The notes under the pieces are model-generated. The model was given only the letters and a program-made list of their open reading frames with translations. It was not told the DNA's origin and did not search any database. Below are positions 1-11,559 of a DNA stretch of 64,000 nt, piece by piece (positions within the stretch are counted from its first letter, which is position 1; each line of letters opens with the position of its first letter). Source of the stretch: Antedon mediterranea (taxonomy: Eukaryota; Echinodermata; Crinoidea; Comatulida; Antedonidae); assembly GCF_964355755.1 (NCBI RefSeq), contig NC_092678.1, positions 15,784,922 to 15,848,921 on the forward strand. Direction: 5' to 3'. The translations under genes and the position numbers were made by a program.

Positions 1-756
1 ACAATCATATGTTCATACTTTCTAAAAGCAACAAATAGCTACAGTATTGTGCCAAAAGAAGCCAAATGCTCCTGTCGCCGATTAGGCGTGCCACTGCAAT
101 AGTAAAATGTATAATACTATTTAAAATAATAGTACTTGTTGATATTACTTCGGCCCTTATATTATCATTGTTTACATACATAACATTAATAACTATTTGT
201 CATTAACTGCTTTTACATTATTATAATGACAATATCAATAATATGATTCGTGGATATGGATCAACATCTACAATACAATACAATCGACAATAGCCATATT
301 ACAAACACACATATTATTAAACGATGTGATGATCCATGTATTCTGCTAATTTTTGTTCGCATACACACTGCTAAATTAGAAAAACTCAAACAAGAAAGAT
401 GTTACGCTTTCACGTTTTACATATGAAACATACAGGTACCATACAAGTGTTCAATTATAAAAAAAAAGTATTTCTCCCGAGGCGTAGGTTCAAAATGTGC
501 CAGAAAATAAACATGATTACTGAATCATGACAACATATTGTCCACCCGGTACAATTATCTGCGAAACAAACGATATTAATCTAAAAAAAAAAATCTAAAA
601 TCCAAATATAAACCTGAAATAATGAAAAGTAATTCATATACATCAGAATATGAATAACGTCATACATTTCCGATAATAATAATTAAATAATTAATTAATT
701 AAATCTCAATTTTAAAGAAATACACAAGTTAAAATAGAAATAAAGTGTATATAGCA
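1..756. other. AT-rich non-coding sequence
   Basis: No open frame, RNA or repeat is recognised here. The stretch is AT-rich, with homopolymer A runs near 461 and 581 and a TTAA/TAAT low-complexity patch at about 682-703. It lies beyond the 3' LTR of the adjoining retrotransposon and may be host flank or an older repeat. Confidence 0.5.
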
Positions 757-1275
757 TGTGTAGTGAATTTATCTTTAGTTGGTTCCGAGCTTTCTCTGGC
801 ATATATCCACTCGACGTACACAGCTGTCGTTCCAAGCTTTCTCAGGCGTATATATTTCCACGCGACGTACACAGCTGTCACTAAATGATAACTCATACAA
901 AAAGTATATTTAACTCAACTAGAACTTTTATTCCTCGTAATTCGATTAATACATCTTTCTACCACTACCAGTCAAGCCTTAATATTCTCTTTATCATCTT
1001 TCCGTTTATCTACTCTGATCTTATTCTCTCTTCTCCTTTATCTACTCTGACCTTATTCTCTCTTCTCCTTTATCTACCCTGACCTTATTCTCTCTTCTCC
1101 CCTAATATCCATTACATTCCACTTTTATACTGGACATGCAAATTTTAGGCTTCAGAGGAGGATAACATTTTCCCTCCAAAAATTATACGACTTTGATTGG
1201 CTAATAATATAAGGCGGACCTGGTCTAAAGCATCCTTCTCTAAACACAGAGAATCACAACATCAATAATATGACA
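757..1275 (-). mobile_element. 3' LTR of the Gmr1-like retrotransposon
   Basis: Read on the minus strand, the LTR begins TGTCATATTATTG directly after the polypurine tract and probably ends ...CTACACA at 757, or 2 bases away. This gives TG...CA ends and a length near 520 bp. A TATAAAAG box lies at about 1122-1129 and an AATAAA signal at about 927-932. Two sets of short tandem repeats sit inside: about three copies of a 31-bp pyrimidine-rich repeat (1000-1105) and two copies of a 54-bp repeat ending CGACGTACACAGCTGTC (785-890). The right edge is well supported. The left edge is inferred, because the other LTR and the target duplication are not in the window. Confidence 0.55.
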
Positions 1276-1286
1276 TTCCCCTTTTT
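1276..1286 (-). other. polypurine tract
   Basis: On the minus strand this reads AAAAAGGGGAA and touches the TGTCAT start of the LTR. This is the expected place and composition for the plus-strand primer of an LTR retrotransposon. It lies about 90 bases after the pol stop codon, so RNase H is the last pol domain. Confidence 0.65.
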
Positions 1287-1374
1287 GGGAAAAAGATTGT
1301 CAATCTTTCCAAAAATTTAACATTTAAAACCATTTTACTATAAACTATCTACAAATATAACACCTCTATAATAT

Positions 1375-3066
1375 TTATGCACGGCTTAATCCATCTGCAT
1401 TTCCATTTAATGACCCTTTCTTGTAAATAACTTTAAATTTATATCCTTTTAAAAACAGAGCCCATCTCATAAGTCTAACATTGGCACCCTTCATTGAGTC
1501 CATCCATCTCAATGCCTGGTGGTCAGTATGAACTTGAAATTCACAACCATACAGATAATACTTAAGTTTATTGATAGCCCAAACAATAGAGAGGCACTCT
1601 TTTTCTGGCACAGAATATCTCTGCTCATGTACAGATAACTTTCTACTTAAGTACACAATGGGATAATCTTTACCCTCACCATCTATTTGGCTCAGCACTG
1701 CACCTATGCCATAATTTGAGGCATCGGTTTGCAATATAAACATCTTATCAAAATTTGGGGCTTTTAATACATTATCATCAGTAAGTCGTTTCTTTAAAGT
1801 TACAAAGGCATTTTCACATTGTTCATTCCACTTAACGGTATTACTTTTACTCTTTAAAGTTAAATCAATCAATGGCTTAGCAATATCGGCATAGTTCTGT
1901 ACAAATTTTCTGTAATAGCCCGTTAATCCGAGAAATGATCGGACTTGTTTCTTAGACAAAGGTCTGGGGAACTTTTCCACAGCCTCAACCTTATCAATCA
2001 TGGGTTTAATTTCTCCATTACCAATCTTATGCCCCAGAAATTCTACCTGTGCATAGGCAATTTTACATTTCAAAGGCTTTGCTGTCAATCCAGCACTACT
2101 TAATCTTTCTAATACATCATTCAAATGAAAAATATGATCTTTCCAAGTTTGACTATAAATACATATGTCATCTATATATGCCTTAGCATATCCCTCAGTA
2201 CCTTGTAATACCTTATCCATTAATCTTTGGAAAGTACTAGAGCTATTTTGCATACCAAATGGAAGTACATTGTAACAATACTGTCCAAATTGTGTAATAA
2301 ATGCTGATTTGTCTTTGGTCTTAGGATCCAGAGGCACCTGGTAAAATCCTTTAGTTAGATCTAACGTAGTTATGTATATTGCGGATGATACCTCATCCAA
2401 CATTTCGTCTATGCGAGGCATAACATAAGGGTCAAATTGTGTAGTCTTATTTAGTGATCTAAAATCTGTCACCATTCTAATTTGATTCTGGCCTTTCTTC
2501 AGGGCAATAATAGGTGCAGCATAGGCACTAACTGTAGGTTCTATTATACCCATAGCCAACATACTACCTAATTCTTCTTTCAATTTACCCTTTAATGCTT
2601 GGGGCGTTCTATATGCCCTATGCCTTATAGGCATTTCACCATTAGTCTTAATTTCATGTGTCACTAAGTGAGTTCTACCTGGTACATCCGAGAATACATT
2701 CTGTTGGTACTTTAACAATTCTGTTAATTGTTTAGTTTGTGTATCATTTAAATTACTACTAATGTTAACATCTCTCCATGTTTGTGATTGATGATAAGAC
2801 AATCCTATGTCTATTTCACTATCTAACTCATTGTCATGGACTGTTTCATTTAAGTCTACTTCTTCTATCGACTGAACATTTGTTACTACATAATAACCAT
2901 CTTTACTTATTTCTACTTTATCATACCATCTCTTTAACATATTAACATGTATAATTTGTTTTTTTTTTCTTCTACCTCCTATGTATATTTCATAATTTAC
3001 ATCATTGACCTTTTTTGTAACAGTGAAGGGGCCTTGCCATTTACTGTCTAACTTACTATTTCCTAC
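1375..3066 (-). CDS. pol: Gmr1-like Ty3/gypsy pol, 5'-truncated (integrase end, RT, RNase H)
   Basis: Retrotransposon polyprotein that copies element RNA into DNA. The first internal Met is at 2940, but the frame stays open upstream to 3066, where the element is cut off by the tandem repeats. That upstream part encodes the end of an integrase: a WQGPF motif, then NYEIY, then HVNMLKRW (GPY/F module). Counting from the Met at 2940, the reverse transcriptase covers about residues 75-350, with LDLTKGFYQ (Asp194) and the catalytic YIDD (255-258). RNase H covers about 400-521, with QTDAS (Asp406), EKEC (Glu448), HTDHQ (Asp473) and NADGLSR (Asp516). The stop TAA at 1375-1377 follows RNase H directly. 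Integrase before RT is the reverse of the usual Ty3/gypsy order and matches the Gmr1-like group of deuterostomes. No stop or frameshift is seen, so this copy looks young. Gag, protease and most of the integrase are missing. Confidence 0.9.
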   Translation of the reverse strand, partial: VGNSKLDSKWQGPFTVTKKVNDVNYEIYIGGRRKKKQIIHVNMLKRWYDKVEISKDGYYVVTNVQSIEEVDLNETVHDNELDSEIDIGLSYHQSQTWRDVNISSNLNDTQTKQLTELLKYQQNVFSDVPGRTHLVTHEIKTNGEMPIRHRAYRTPQALKGKLKEELGSMLAMGIIEPTVSAYAAPIIALKKGQNQIRMVTDFRSLNKTTQFDPYVMPRIDEMLDEVSSAIYITTLDLTKGFYQVPLDPKTKDKSAFITQFGQYCYNVLPFGMQNSSSTFQRLMDKVLQGTEGYAKAYIDDICIYSQTWKDHIFHLNDVLERLSSAGLTAKPLKCKIAYAQVEFLGHKIGNGEIKPMIDKVEAVEKFPRPLSKKQVRSFLGLTGYYRKFVQNYADIAKPLIDLTLKSKSNTVKWNEQCENAFVTLKKRLTDDNVLKAPNFDKMFILQTDASNYGIGAVLSQIDGEGKDYPIVYLSRKLSVHEQRYSVPEKECLSIVWAINKLKYYLYGCEFQVHTDHQALRWMDSMKGANVRLMRWALFLKGYKFKVIYKKGSLNGNADGLSRA

Positions 3067-4091
3067 ATCATTATGTAAACGTTGCTACGAGAAAAGGCAC
3101 TGTATACTTGATATGTGCTATGGAAATGTTAAAAATGCTTATACAGCAAAGGGACGAGCAGTCATTGGGCGGTCACGAAATGATACAACATGATCCCAAG
3201 CTATAATTTACAAACGTAGGAAGCCTCAAAATGAATAAGATACGCACATATCTTAGTGCCTTTAATTATGATATTCATTAGGCCTACATTAGGCCTGGGT
3301 TAACCCACTGTGCAACTGTAGTGCTGTTTTTTTATTCTTCGGTTCGATTCTTCCAGGATAATTATTGTTTTTTTTATTTAACCTATAGAAGGTCCATAAG
3401 AATACGAACGTTATAGTGATATAACAAAAATGTAAAGTTTATCGATAAAGTAGATCATTGGATTTATGTCTAGATATGGTAGTTTTCTTAGGTTTACGAA
3501 TTATTTTTCCTTTGGTTAAGGGGGATTGGTCGACATATGTTAAGATTTTAAAAATGTATATGATTAAGCTTTGTAATTTGTTATAAGTATTGTCTCTGGT
3601 GTCTGTAGCAAGGGCATATATTCTACAAATTCAGATTCGACTAAACATTTTAGAAATGTAATCTGATGGTTGCATACAAACATTTCAGAAATGCAGAAAA
3701 ACAATGATGGAATGATGATATATCTGCAGTGTAGCACGTGAAAGTATTTTTCCTTCTCTGGGCCTATGATGGCAGAATGTGAACGAAAACATCAGTATAC
3801 ATTTAGTTGTTATTGTTCACAGTCATACCACCATAACGCTTCACTTTAATTAACAGACTCTAACGTACCGTCATTTTACAAGTAAGATTTAACAGTTAAA
3901 CCTACCGTTAAATGTATAATTTCACAATTAACATTATTTATTTGAGTTTTTACAAGTAAGAAAAACACTTACAGTGTAACCAACGATGTCAAACCAACAA
4001 ATGCATTTTCAGCCAATGTAGAAATGCCGTTACGTTCTAAATGCCTTCAAAATAAAAATAGTTGGCAAATAACAGTTCACGAGTTGAGGTT

Positions 4092-5152
4092 TGTTGAACC
4101 CACAAATGTAAAAACGCCCACAAATGTGAAAACAACCACAAATGTGAAAACGCATCACCCACAAATGTGAAAACAACCACAAATGTGAAAACGCATCACC
4201 CACAAATGTGAAAACAACCACAAATGTGAAAACGCATCACCCACAAATGTGAAAACAACCACAAATGTGAAAACGCATCAACCACAAATGTAATAAGCAG
4301 CGCCCACAAATGTGAAAACGATCATCGCCCACAAATGTGATAACGCCCACAAATGTAAAAAAAAATGAGAATTTTTCGGCCACAAATGTAAAAAAAAAAT
4401 CAGATCAAATTTAATGCTAGACTCAAACAATTTTGATCGAGGTACTACATTATATCATGATTGTATTGAGTTGTTTCAATAATTGTTTGTTCACGGTACG
4501 TCTTAGGGTCGTGGTTAACGCGTTGGATTATTATAATTTGCTGCTCATGCGCGCGATATTTGCACGTTAACTCGTTTGTTTAATGAACGTAATAGTTCAA
4601 GACAATATTTGTTATTTGCTGCGCGCGTGCACCATACTTCAAGGTCAAGGCCATGTTATATCATTGTTGCTTCTAGTGTGTGGTTTTTGGCTTACTATTA
4701 TGTACGTATAGTTATAAGTCGATGTTCGATGTATTTTTGCGCGTGCACACGATACTAAAAGGTCAAGGTTAAATTGCTACTTGTATGTAGTGTGTGGTTA
4801 TTAACTCGTTGGCTTACTGTTATGTACGTATAGTTCAAGTCGATGCTCGATTCGATGTTTTTGTGCGCGTACACGATACCACAGGGTCAAGTTCATAACA
4901 TACTATTGCTACTTGTGGTTGTTAATTCGTTGGCTTATTGTTATGTTCGTATAGTTCCAAGTCGATGTTCGATTCGATGTTTTTTTGTGCGCGTGCACGA
5001 TACTACAAAGGTCATGACTTGTATACCATTGCTACTTGTGGTGTGTGGTTGTTAACTCGTTGGCTTACTGATATGTACGTATAGTTTCAAGTCGAAGTTC
5101 GATGTTTTGCGCGCGTGCACGGTACTACAAGGTCAAGGTTATACAGTGTCGG
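4092..5152 (+). repeat. left inverted arm of the foldback element
   Basis: The outer 300 bp is an array of CCACAAATGTGAAAAC words in a unit of about 41 bp, with alternating GCATCACC and AAC spacers. A spacer of about 230 bp follows. Then come about 4.4 copies of a 122-bp repeat (from about 4622) containing GCGCGTGCACGATACTA, AAGGTCAAGG, TTGGCTTACTG and TATGTACGTATAG. The arm is the reverse complement of 6776-7684. Small open frames inside it arise only from the 41-bp repetition. Confidence 0.8.
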
Positions 5153-6775
5153 TGGATGATGTATAACGAAAGTTCTGTGAAATTAGACATTTTGTTGGTA
5201 GACAATAATGACAATGTTGTAGTTTGTGTTTTTTTATTATATTGTGTGCAGTATTAAATTTAAAAAGAAGAAGAAGCTGTAAAACCCACAAATTATATAA
5301 TTTATAATGTATAAGTTCTATATATTAGGTTCTAACAATAACAAAATATCCTTTCAATATTATTGTAATGACATACCCTAGCTAGTATATGTAGCCTATA
5401 CTATGTATTGAAGATGCATACGCGCTTTCTATTGTCTATAATCTGATGTCTGTACACACACAGTAGGGATTCCCCAGCAAGATGTCTAAGGCAAGACGTC
5501 CTGACATTTCCACCCCTTGATCTTTTATGCTTGAAACAGAAATTGACACCATTATCAATTCAATGCTTTTATGTGTTTAATTAATTTATATCAGAACTAC
5601 CTTTTAATTACACATAAACATAAAGATTTAAATAAATAAGATATACTGTATGTGGTGTGTATATATAAATAACAAGGCACATAATAAATTCCAATTTATT
5701 TTAATGTATTTAGGTGACTAATTGGGTCGAGCTCTGGTCTTGCTTGGTCTTCCTTTCGTTCACTTTTACCTTTGTTATAAAAAATACATAGACAAACTAA
5801 GGTATTTATATCAATTGTGTATGTATTTTTTTTGGTTTAACATAAAGTAATAATTTTCCAGTTGATAAATAAATCTGTTTACGGCGGCGTTTTTTGTAAG
5901 TAATAGTTCTTGTTTAAACCTAAATCTAAACCTAAACTTCTGTAAAATTATGTTGTTTAATAATATAAATTAACATCAATTTTAAAACTGTAGTGTTTAC
6001 CGACGAAACTGTAAACACGAAATTGTGTTGGAAGTTTACAGAAAGGTGAGGATGTGATTGCAAAAAAAAATACATATTATTAAACTATATCGGATAGGAG
6101 TAAACAGAAATTAAGGTACAGTAGCTACTATTTGTGTGTAAATCCGCCTATTGCTCAATATATTTGTGTTGAAAAAAATATTTAAAAGATATACGGAGTA
6201 CAAATCTATCATTATCATCAATTAGTATTATTCTGCTTAATTGTTTATTCTTCATCATTTTAAGAAATGGAAAATTTTTAATATTTATTATCTACATAAC
6301 TTGCAAGTTATATCTATTATTTATAAATATGGGACTAATATTATTACCAATCTCCGTGTCAAATATTGAGATAGTTAAGTTGGAGCAGGTGTGTATTAGC
6401 CTTTCAACATCGCGCTTAAAGTTAAATTTTAATGCATTCAATAGGTAATATTATTCTCCGTATATCTTTATAATTATCCGCTAAAAATAGATATACAAAT
6501 TAAACAATAAGCATCAGATTAAACCACGAATGTAAATAGTAGTATAGTAGGAAGTTTTGTCCATTAGTATAATTGTTATAGATTTCATAGTATGTTTTAT
6601 ATAGAATACATATTCGTGACAAGTTTGATACTATCGTATCGTGTATTATGTTTGGTTGGATATTGGTGTTACGGTATTATTCTATGTTACAATTTGTTTA
6701 TCGCTCTAAAATAAAGAAATGTTCTTTTATTAGTTGCTCTTGCTCTAGCTCTTGTATTATTATCTTGTGGTTATA
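5153..6775. other. middle of the foldback element, non-coding
   Basis: AT-rich sequence between the two arms. No open frame, RNA or repeat of note is seen, which fits a non-autonomous element. Confidence 0.5.
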
Positions 6776-7684
6776 GTTTTGTAGTATCGTGTACACCGAG
6801 CATCGACTTGGAGCTATAATACGTACATAATACTAAAATAGTAAGCCCAACTGCACTTCAAGCAGCAATGATATATGACCTTGTAGTATCGTGCACGCGC
6901 GCAAAAAAACATCGAATCGACCATCGACTTGGAACTATACGTACATAACAATAAGCCAACGAGTTAACAACCACAAGTAGCAATAGATATGACCTTGACC
7001 TTGAGGTATCGTGTACGCGCCCAAAAACATCGAATCGAGCATCGACTTGGAACTATACGTACATAACAGTAAGCCAACGAGTTAATAACCACACACTACA
7101 TACAAGTAGCAATTTAACCTTGACCTTGTTCTATCGTGTGCGCGCGCAAAAAAAAGCCAACAACCACACACTAGAAGCTACAATGATATAACATGGCCTT
7201 GACCTTGAAGTATGGTGCACGCGCGCAGCAAATAACAAATTGTCTTGAACTATTACGTTCATTAAACAAACGAGTTAACGTGCAAATATCACGCGCACGA
7301 GCAGCAAATGATAATAATCCAACGTGTTAACGACGACCCTAACAGACGTATCGTGAACAAACAACTCAATACAATCATGATATAATGTTTGTCTGAATCT
7401 AGCATTAAATTTGATCTGATTTTTTTTACATTTGTGGGCGAAAAAGTCTCTCTTTTTTTTTACACTTGTGAGCGTTATCACATTTGTGGGCGATGATCGT
7501 TTTCACATTTGTGGGCGCTGTTTTCACATTTGTGGTTGATGCGTTTTCACATTTGTGGTTGTTTTCACATTTGTGGGTGATGCGTTTTCACATTTGTGGT
7601 TGTTTTCACATTTGTGGGTGATGCGTTTTCACATTTGTGGTTGTTTTCACATTTGTGGGCGTTTTCACATTTGTGGGTTCAACA
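6776..7684 (-). repeat. right inverted arm of the foldback element
   Basis: Reverse complement of the left arm, somewhat shorter. It has fewer 122-bp repeats (6776-7240), the matching unique spacer (about 7240-7430) and the CACATTTGTGG array up to the terminus. The arms differ by many small changes and copy numbers, so the insertion is not brand new or the arms vary by slippage. Confidence 0.8.
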
Positions 7685-8473
7685 AGGTTTTCTTCTTTGG
7701 GGAAAATAGTTACAGTTTGGTGTGTATGTCAGTGGATGAAATAGTGACCGTAAAATAATGTATCTGTATTGTACTGTTAGTGTGTATTACTGTACGTGTC
7801 AGTGAAAATTAAAGAGAGTCAATAACGGTACAAACGTTTACATTTTATTCAAATTAAAATACATAATGTATCGATTGAGTATCTAGTACGTCAGGAATAG
7901 GTTGTTAGTTTATATAGTCGCTAACAGGGACAACATAAGACGGAGAAATAACATTTTAATATATCTTAAAGGCAATTGATAAATAATCAATCCCTTACTA
8001 TAGCAGAAACGTAGCAAGAATGTGTAACTTATTTGTTATGAAATATAGAAAAAATAGTACATGTTTAGACTCAAACCAACACAGCAATCTGATGGTAGCC
8101 TGCAATAATTAAAGTATAACTAAACGATAAAGAAAGACATTTATACAGAAGATCGATATTATCTGATAGCTCGCTCGATGAGATCAAACGGTGCCTTTAC
8201 ACACACTCACACATTAATTCAATTCAAGGATTTTTTTTTTAAATTATGAATAATCAAGTGCCAAAATAATAATAAATTGTATATAATACCGTTTGTTATC
8301 TAGATTAATATATATGTACATATTATTCGTTATTTAGTGCCTTTGATTCTGACATCCGTTAGTTAGGGGTTAACCCACTGTGTATAACAGTGCCTGTTTC
8401 CGTGGTTAATTGCGCGGCGCAAAGCTGTTTTTAGTCGCGTGGAAGCGACTCTATAGTTCACTATGTCAATCAG

Positions 8474-9172
8474 TTGGTCGGTCTGTCTGTCTGTCTGTCG
8501 GCCTGTCGGTCCGGTATCACTATGCGTTTTATCGCTTTCTGACCTTATCTTGATATCAGTTTAATCTAGCTAGGTCAATTTTTCACAGTATATTCCTTAT
8601 GGCCAGGAATCAATGTGGTTATGTTTTCACGGTGCGCAATAAAAAATTACGCGGTCTACGCACGATTTAACGAAATCACGTTTGTATTCATATCTTCACA
8701 ACCATGAATCACAATTAAATAAAATTTGGTACTCATAAATTTCAGGGCATAAATCATCATATGGCAATACAATTACGTGAGTAGCGCATGTAACGCATGC
8801 GTACGCGCGCTTACAATTTTCAAAATTTATTTCCGATGAAATAAGAGTACGTTTCAGGCAATTTTAAGCGTTTACAAAATTGCCATGAGTGCGCATACTT
8901 TTGCGCACGCACTGCGCGTTAAATGTTATTGCGCACTCTTTTTGCCCGATTTCTGTTTTCTTGACTTACTTTTCAACTCGAAATTACGTTATACGAGCAC
9001 GTCAAAAGTGACAGGCTACGCACGTGTAAATTAAAAAAATATAAATGTTTTTAAACATTTCAACATTTTTAAACATGTTCAGTAATTTCGGTCAGTATAG
9101 TTCACTATGTCGGTCGGTCGGTCTGTCTGTCTGTCGGTCTGTCGGTCTTTCTGTCGGTCTTTCTGTCGGTCC
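8474..9172. repeat. paired GTCGGTC microsatellites around a conserved core, unit 1
   Basis: Two GTCT/GTCG arrays (8474-8513 and 9109-9172) share the same outer flanks, TTCACTATGT on the left and GGTCCGGTATCACTAT on the right. They lie about 635 bp apart. The core between them (about 8540-9010) matches, in opposite orientation, the Helentron-like element at 41945-43340. A GTCGCGTGGAAGCGAC hairpin precedes the first array. Confidence 0.7.
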
Positions 9173-11559
9173 GGTATCACTATACATTGTAGAACGCGAC
9201 TTAATGGCTGTTGGCCTTGTTTAATTGAGGTTTTGTCAGTTCTGTTCTCCCAACATTATTGTTTTATTTGTTATTCTTTGAGATAGTGAAAAAATTAGGG
9301 AAGTTTTGTAAAGACATTTGTTATATAATTCGAACGAGTGCACGATGTATCGTATTTCTTTTCTTTATTATACATAAAAATACAAAAATACATAGTCCAA
9401 GATGGGATGGAATGTTTAAAATATAGCTTTGACCCTCAACCCGGTCACTCCGTAAATGTACCGTAATGTATTAACCAATTTATGGAATTTACGTACCGAA
9501 CATAAGCCACGGACTGAAATCGTGGTTTTGTGTGGATGGTGCTAATTGGAATGATTCGTTTACGCTAGTCCTGTACTTTTAAAATTAACTAATTTTTTTT
9601 ATAAAGGATCCCATAAAAAGCTTCCAAAGGAAATTCCACACCTTCATCATTATGTAAACGTTGCTACGAGAAAAGGCACTATATGGAAATGTTAAAAATG
9701 CTTATATAGCAAAGAGATGAGCAGTCATTGGGCGGTCACGAAATGATACAACATGATCCCAAGCTATAATTTACAAACGTAGGAAGCCTCAAAATGAATA
9801 AGATACGCACATATCTTAGTGCCTTTAATTATGATATTCATATAGGCCTACATTATGCCTGGGTTAACCCACTGTGCAACTGTAGTGCTGTTTTTTTATT
9901 CTTCGGTTCGATTCTTCCAGGATAATTATTGTTTTTTTTCTTTAACCTATAGAAGGTCCATAAGAATACGAACGTTATATTGATATAAACAAAAAAAATG
10001 TAAAGTTTATCGATAAAGTAGATCAATGGATTTATGTCTAGATATGGTAGTTTTCTTAGGTTTACGAATTATTTTTCCTTTGGTTAAGGGGGATTGGTCG
10101 ACATATGTTAAGATTTTAAAAATGTATATGATTAAGCTTTGTAATTTGTTATAAGTATTGTCTCTGGTGTCTGTAGCAAGGGCATATATTCTACAAATTC
10201 AGATTCGACTAAACATTTTAGAAATGTAATATGATTGTTGCATACAAACATTTCAGAATTACAGAAAAGCAATGATGGAATAATGATATATTTGCAGTGT
10301 AGCACGTGGAAGTATTTTTCCTTCTCTGGGCCTATGATGGCAGAATGTGAACGAAAACATCAGTATACATTTAGTTGTTATTGTTCACAGTCATACCACC
10401 ATAACGCTTCACTTTAATTAACAGACTCTAACGTACCGTCATTTTACAAGTAAGATTTAACAGTTAAACCTATCGTTAAATGTATAATTTACATTATTTA
10501 TTTGAATTTTTACAAGTAAGAAAAACAAAAGATAAAAAAAACACTTACAGTGTAACCAACGATGTCAAACCAACAAATGCATTTTCAGCCAATGTAGAAA
10601 TGCCGTTACGTTCTAAATACCTTCAAAATATAAATAGTTGGCAAATAACAGTTCACGAGTTGAGGTTTTCTTCTTTGGGGAAAATAGTTACAGTTTGGTG
10701 TGTATGTCAGTGGACAAAATAGTGATCGTACAATAATTTATCTGTATTGTACTATTATTGTGTATTACTGTACGTGTCAGTGAAAATTAAAGAGAGTCGA
10801 TAACGGTACAAACGTTTACATTTTATTCAAATTAAAATACATAATGTATCGATTGAGTATCTAGTACGTCAGGAATAGGTTGTTAGTTTATATAGTCGCT
10901 AACAGGGACAACATAAGACGGAGAAATAACATTTTAATATATCTTAAAGGCAATTGATAAATAATCAATCCTTTACTATAGCAGAAACGTAGCAAGAATG
11001 TGTAACTTATTTGTTATGAAATATACAAAAAATAGTACATGTTTAGATTCAAACCAACACAGCAATCTGAGGGTAGCCTGCAATAATTAAAGTATAACTA
11101 AACGATAAAGAAAGAAATTTATACAGAAGATCGATATTATCTGATAGCTCGCTCGATGAGATCAAACGGTGCCTTTGAAGACTCACACATCAATTCAATT
11201 CAATTCAAGGATTTTTTTTTTAAATTATGAATAATCAAGTGCCAAAATAATAATAAATTGTATAAAACTAGATGGCACGCTCGCTTCGCTCGCGTACCAT
11301 CTAGGTCGTGCCCACAGATGGTTCTCGAATACATAATAATTTCAGCGTTAAAAAACTGGCGATTTCAAATGTACGTACCGCAGAACAATAATACATGTCG
11401 TTTACAGCCTACAGGAACGAATAAATATACACTGTAATTTATGTACTCAACTGAAATTAGCACCATGGGAATTACTTCCGAAAGAGAAACTTGTCACAAA
11501 ATGAGACCAATTGTTTAAGTCAAATTTAAACAAACTTGATTTGTGTTTTGTATGTAACA

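Larger units (their letters stand above)
4092..7684. mobile_element. foldback-type DNA transposon, 3593 bp, non-autonomous
   Basis: The element begins TGTTGAACCCAC and ends GTGGGTTCAACA, flanked by a perfect 5-bp duplication AGGTT (4087-4091 and 7685-7689). The same site is empty, with one AGGTT, in tandem unit 2 (10663-10667) and unit 3 (15457-15461), so both ends are exact. Inverted arms of about 1 kb (4092-5152 and 6776-7684) enclose a middle of about 1.6 kb without coding potential. The TGTTG...CAACA ends with a short duplication resemble the Ginger superfamily (TGTNR ends), whereas the long, internally repeated arms resemble foldback elements. No transposase is present. The class is inferred; the boundaries are seen. 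Confidence 0.85.
3066..9644. repeat. 3-kb tandem unit, copy 1 (with foldback insertion)
   Basis: First copy of a unit that recurs at 9645, 14430 and 18843, each time starting CATCATTATGTAAACGTTGC. Removing the 3593-bp foldback element and one 5-bp target copy leaves about 2.98 kb. The unit holds two related blocks around GGGTTAACCCACTGTG (near 3300 and 8368) and two GTCGGTC/GTCTGTC microsatellites. No coding sequence is recognised. Unlike copies 2 and 3, it has no hairpin-ended insert at about 8284. Confidence 0.85.

Noticed and set aside
4092-7684. Solo LTR or LTR retrotransposon because of the TG...CA ends and 5-bp duplication
   Set aside because: The two ends are inverted, not direct, repeats, and there is no primer site, polypurine tract or coding sequence.
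4030-7758. His/Phe/Cys-rich frames in the foldback arms
   Set aside because: Pure by-product of the 41-bp CACAAATGTG repeat read in frame.
10235-10722. Short plus-strand frames in tandem unit 2
   Set aside because: The corresponding frames in units 1 and 3 are disrupted by small indels, so there is no sign of coding.
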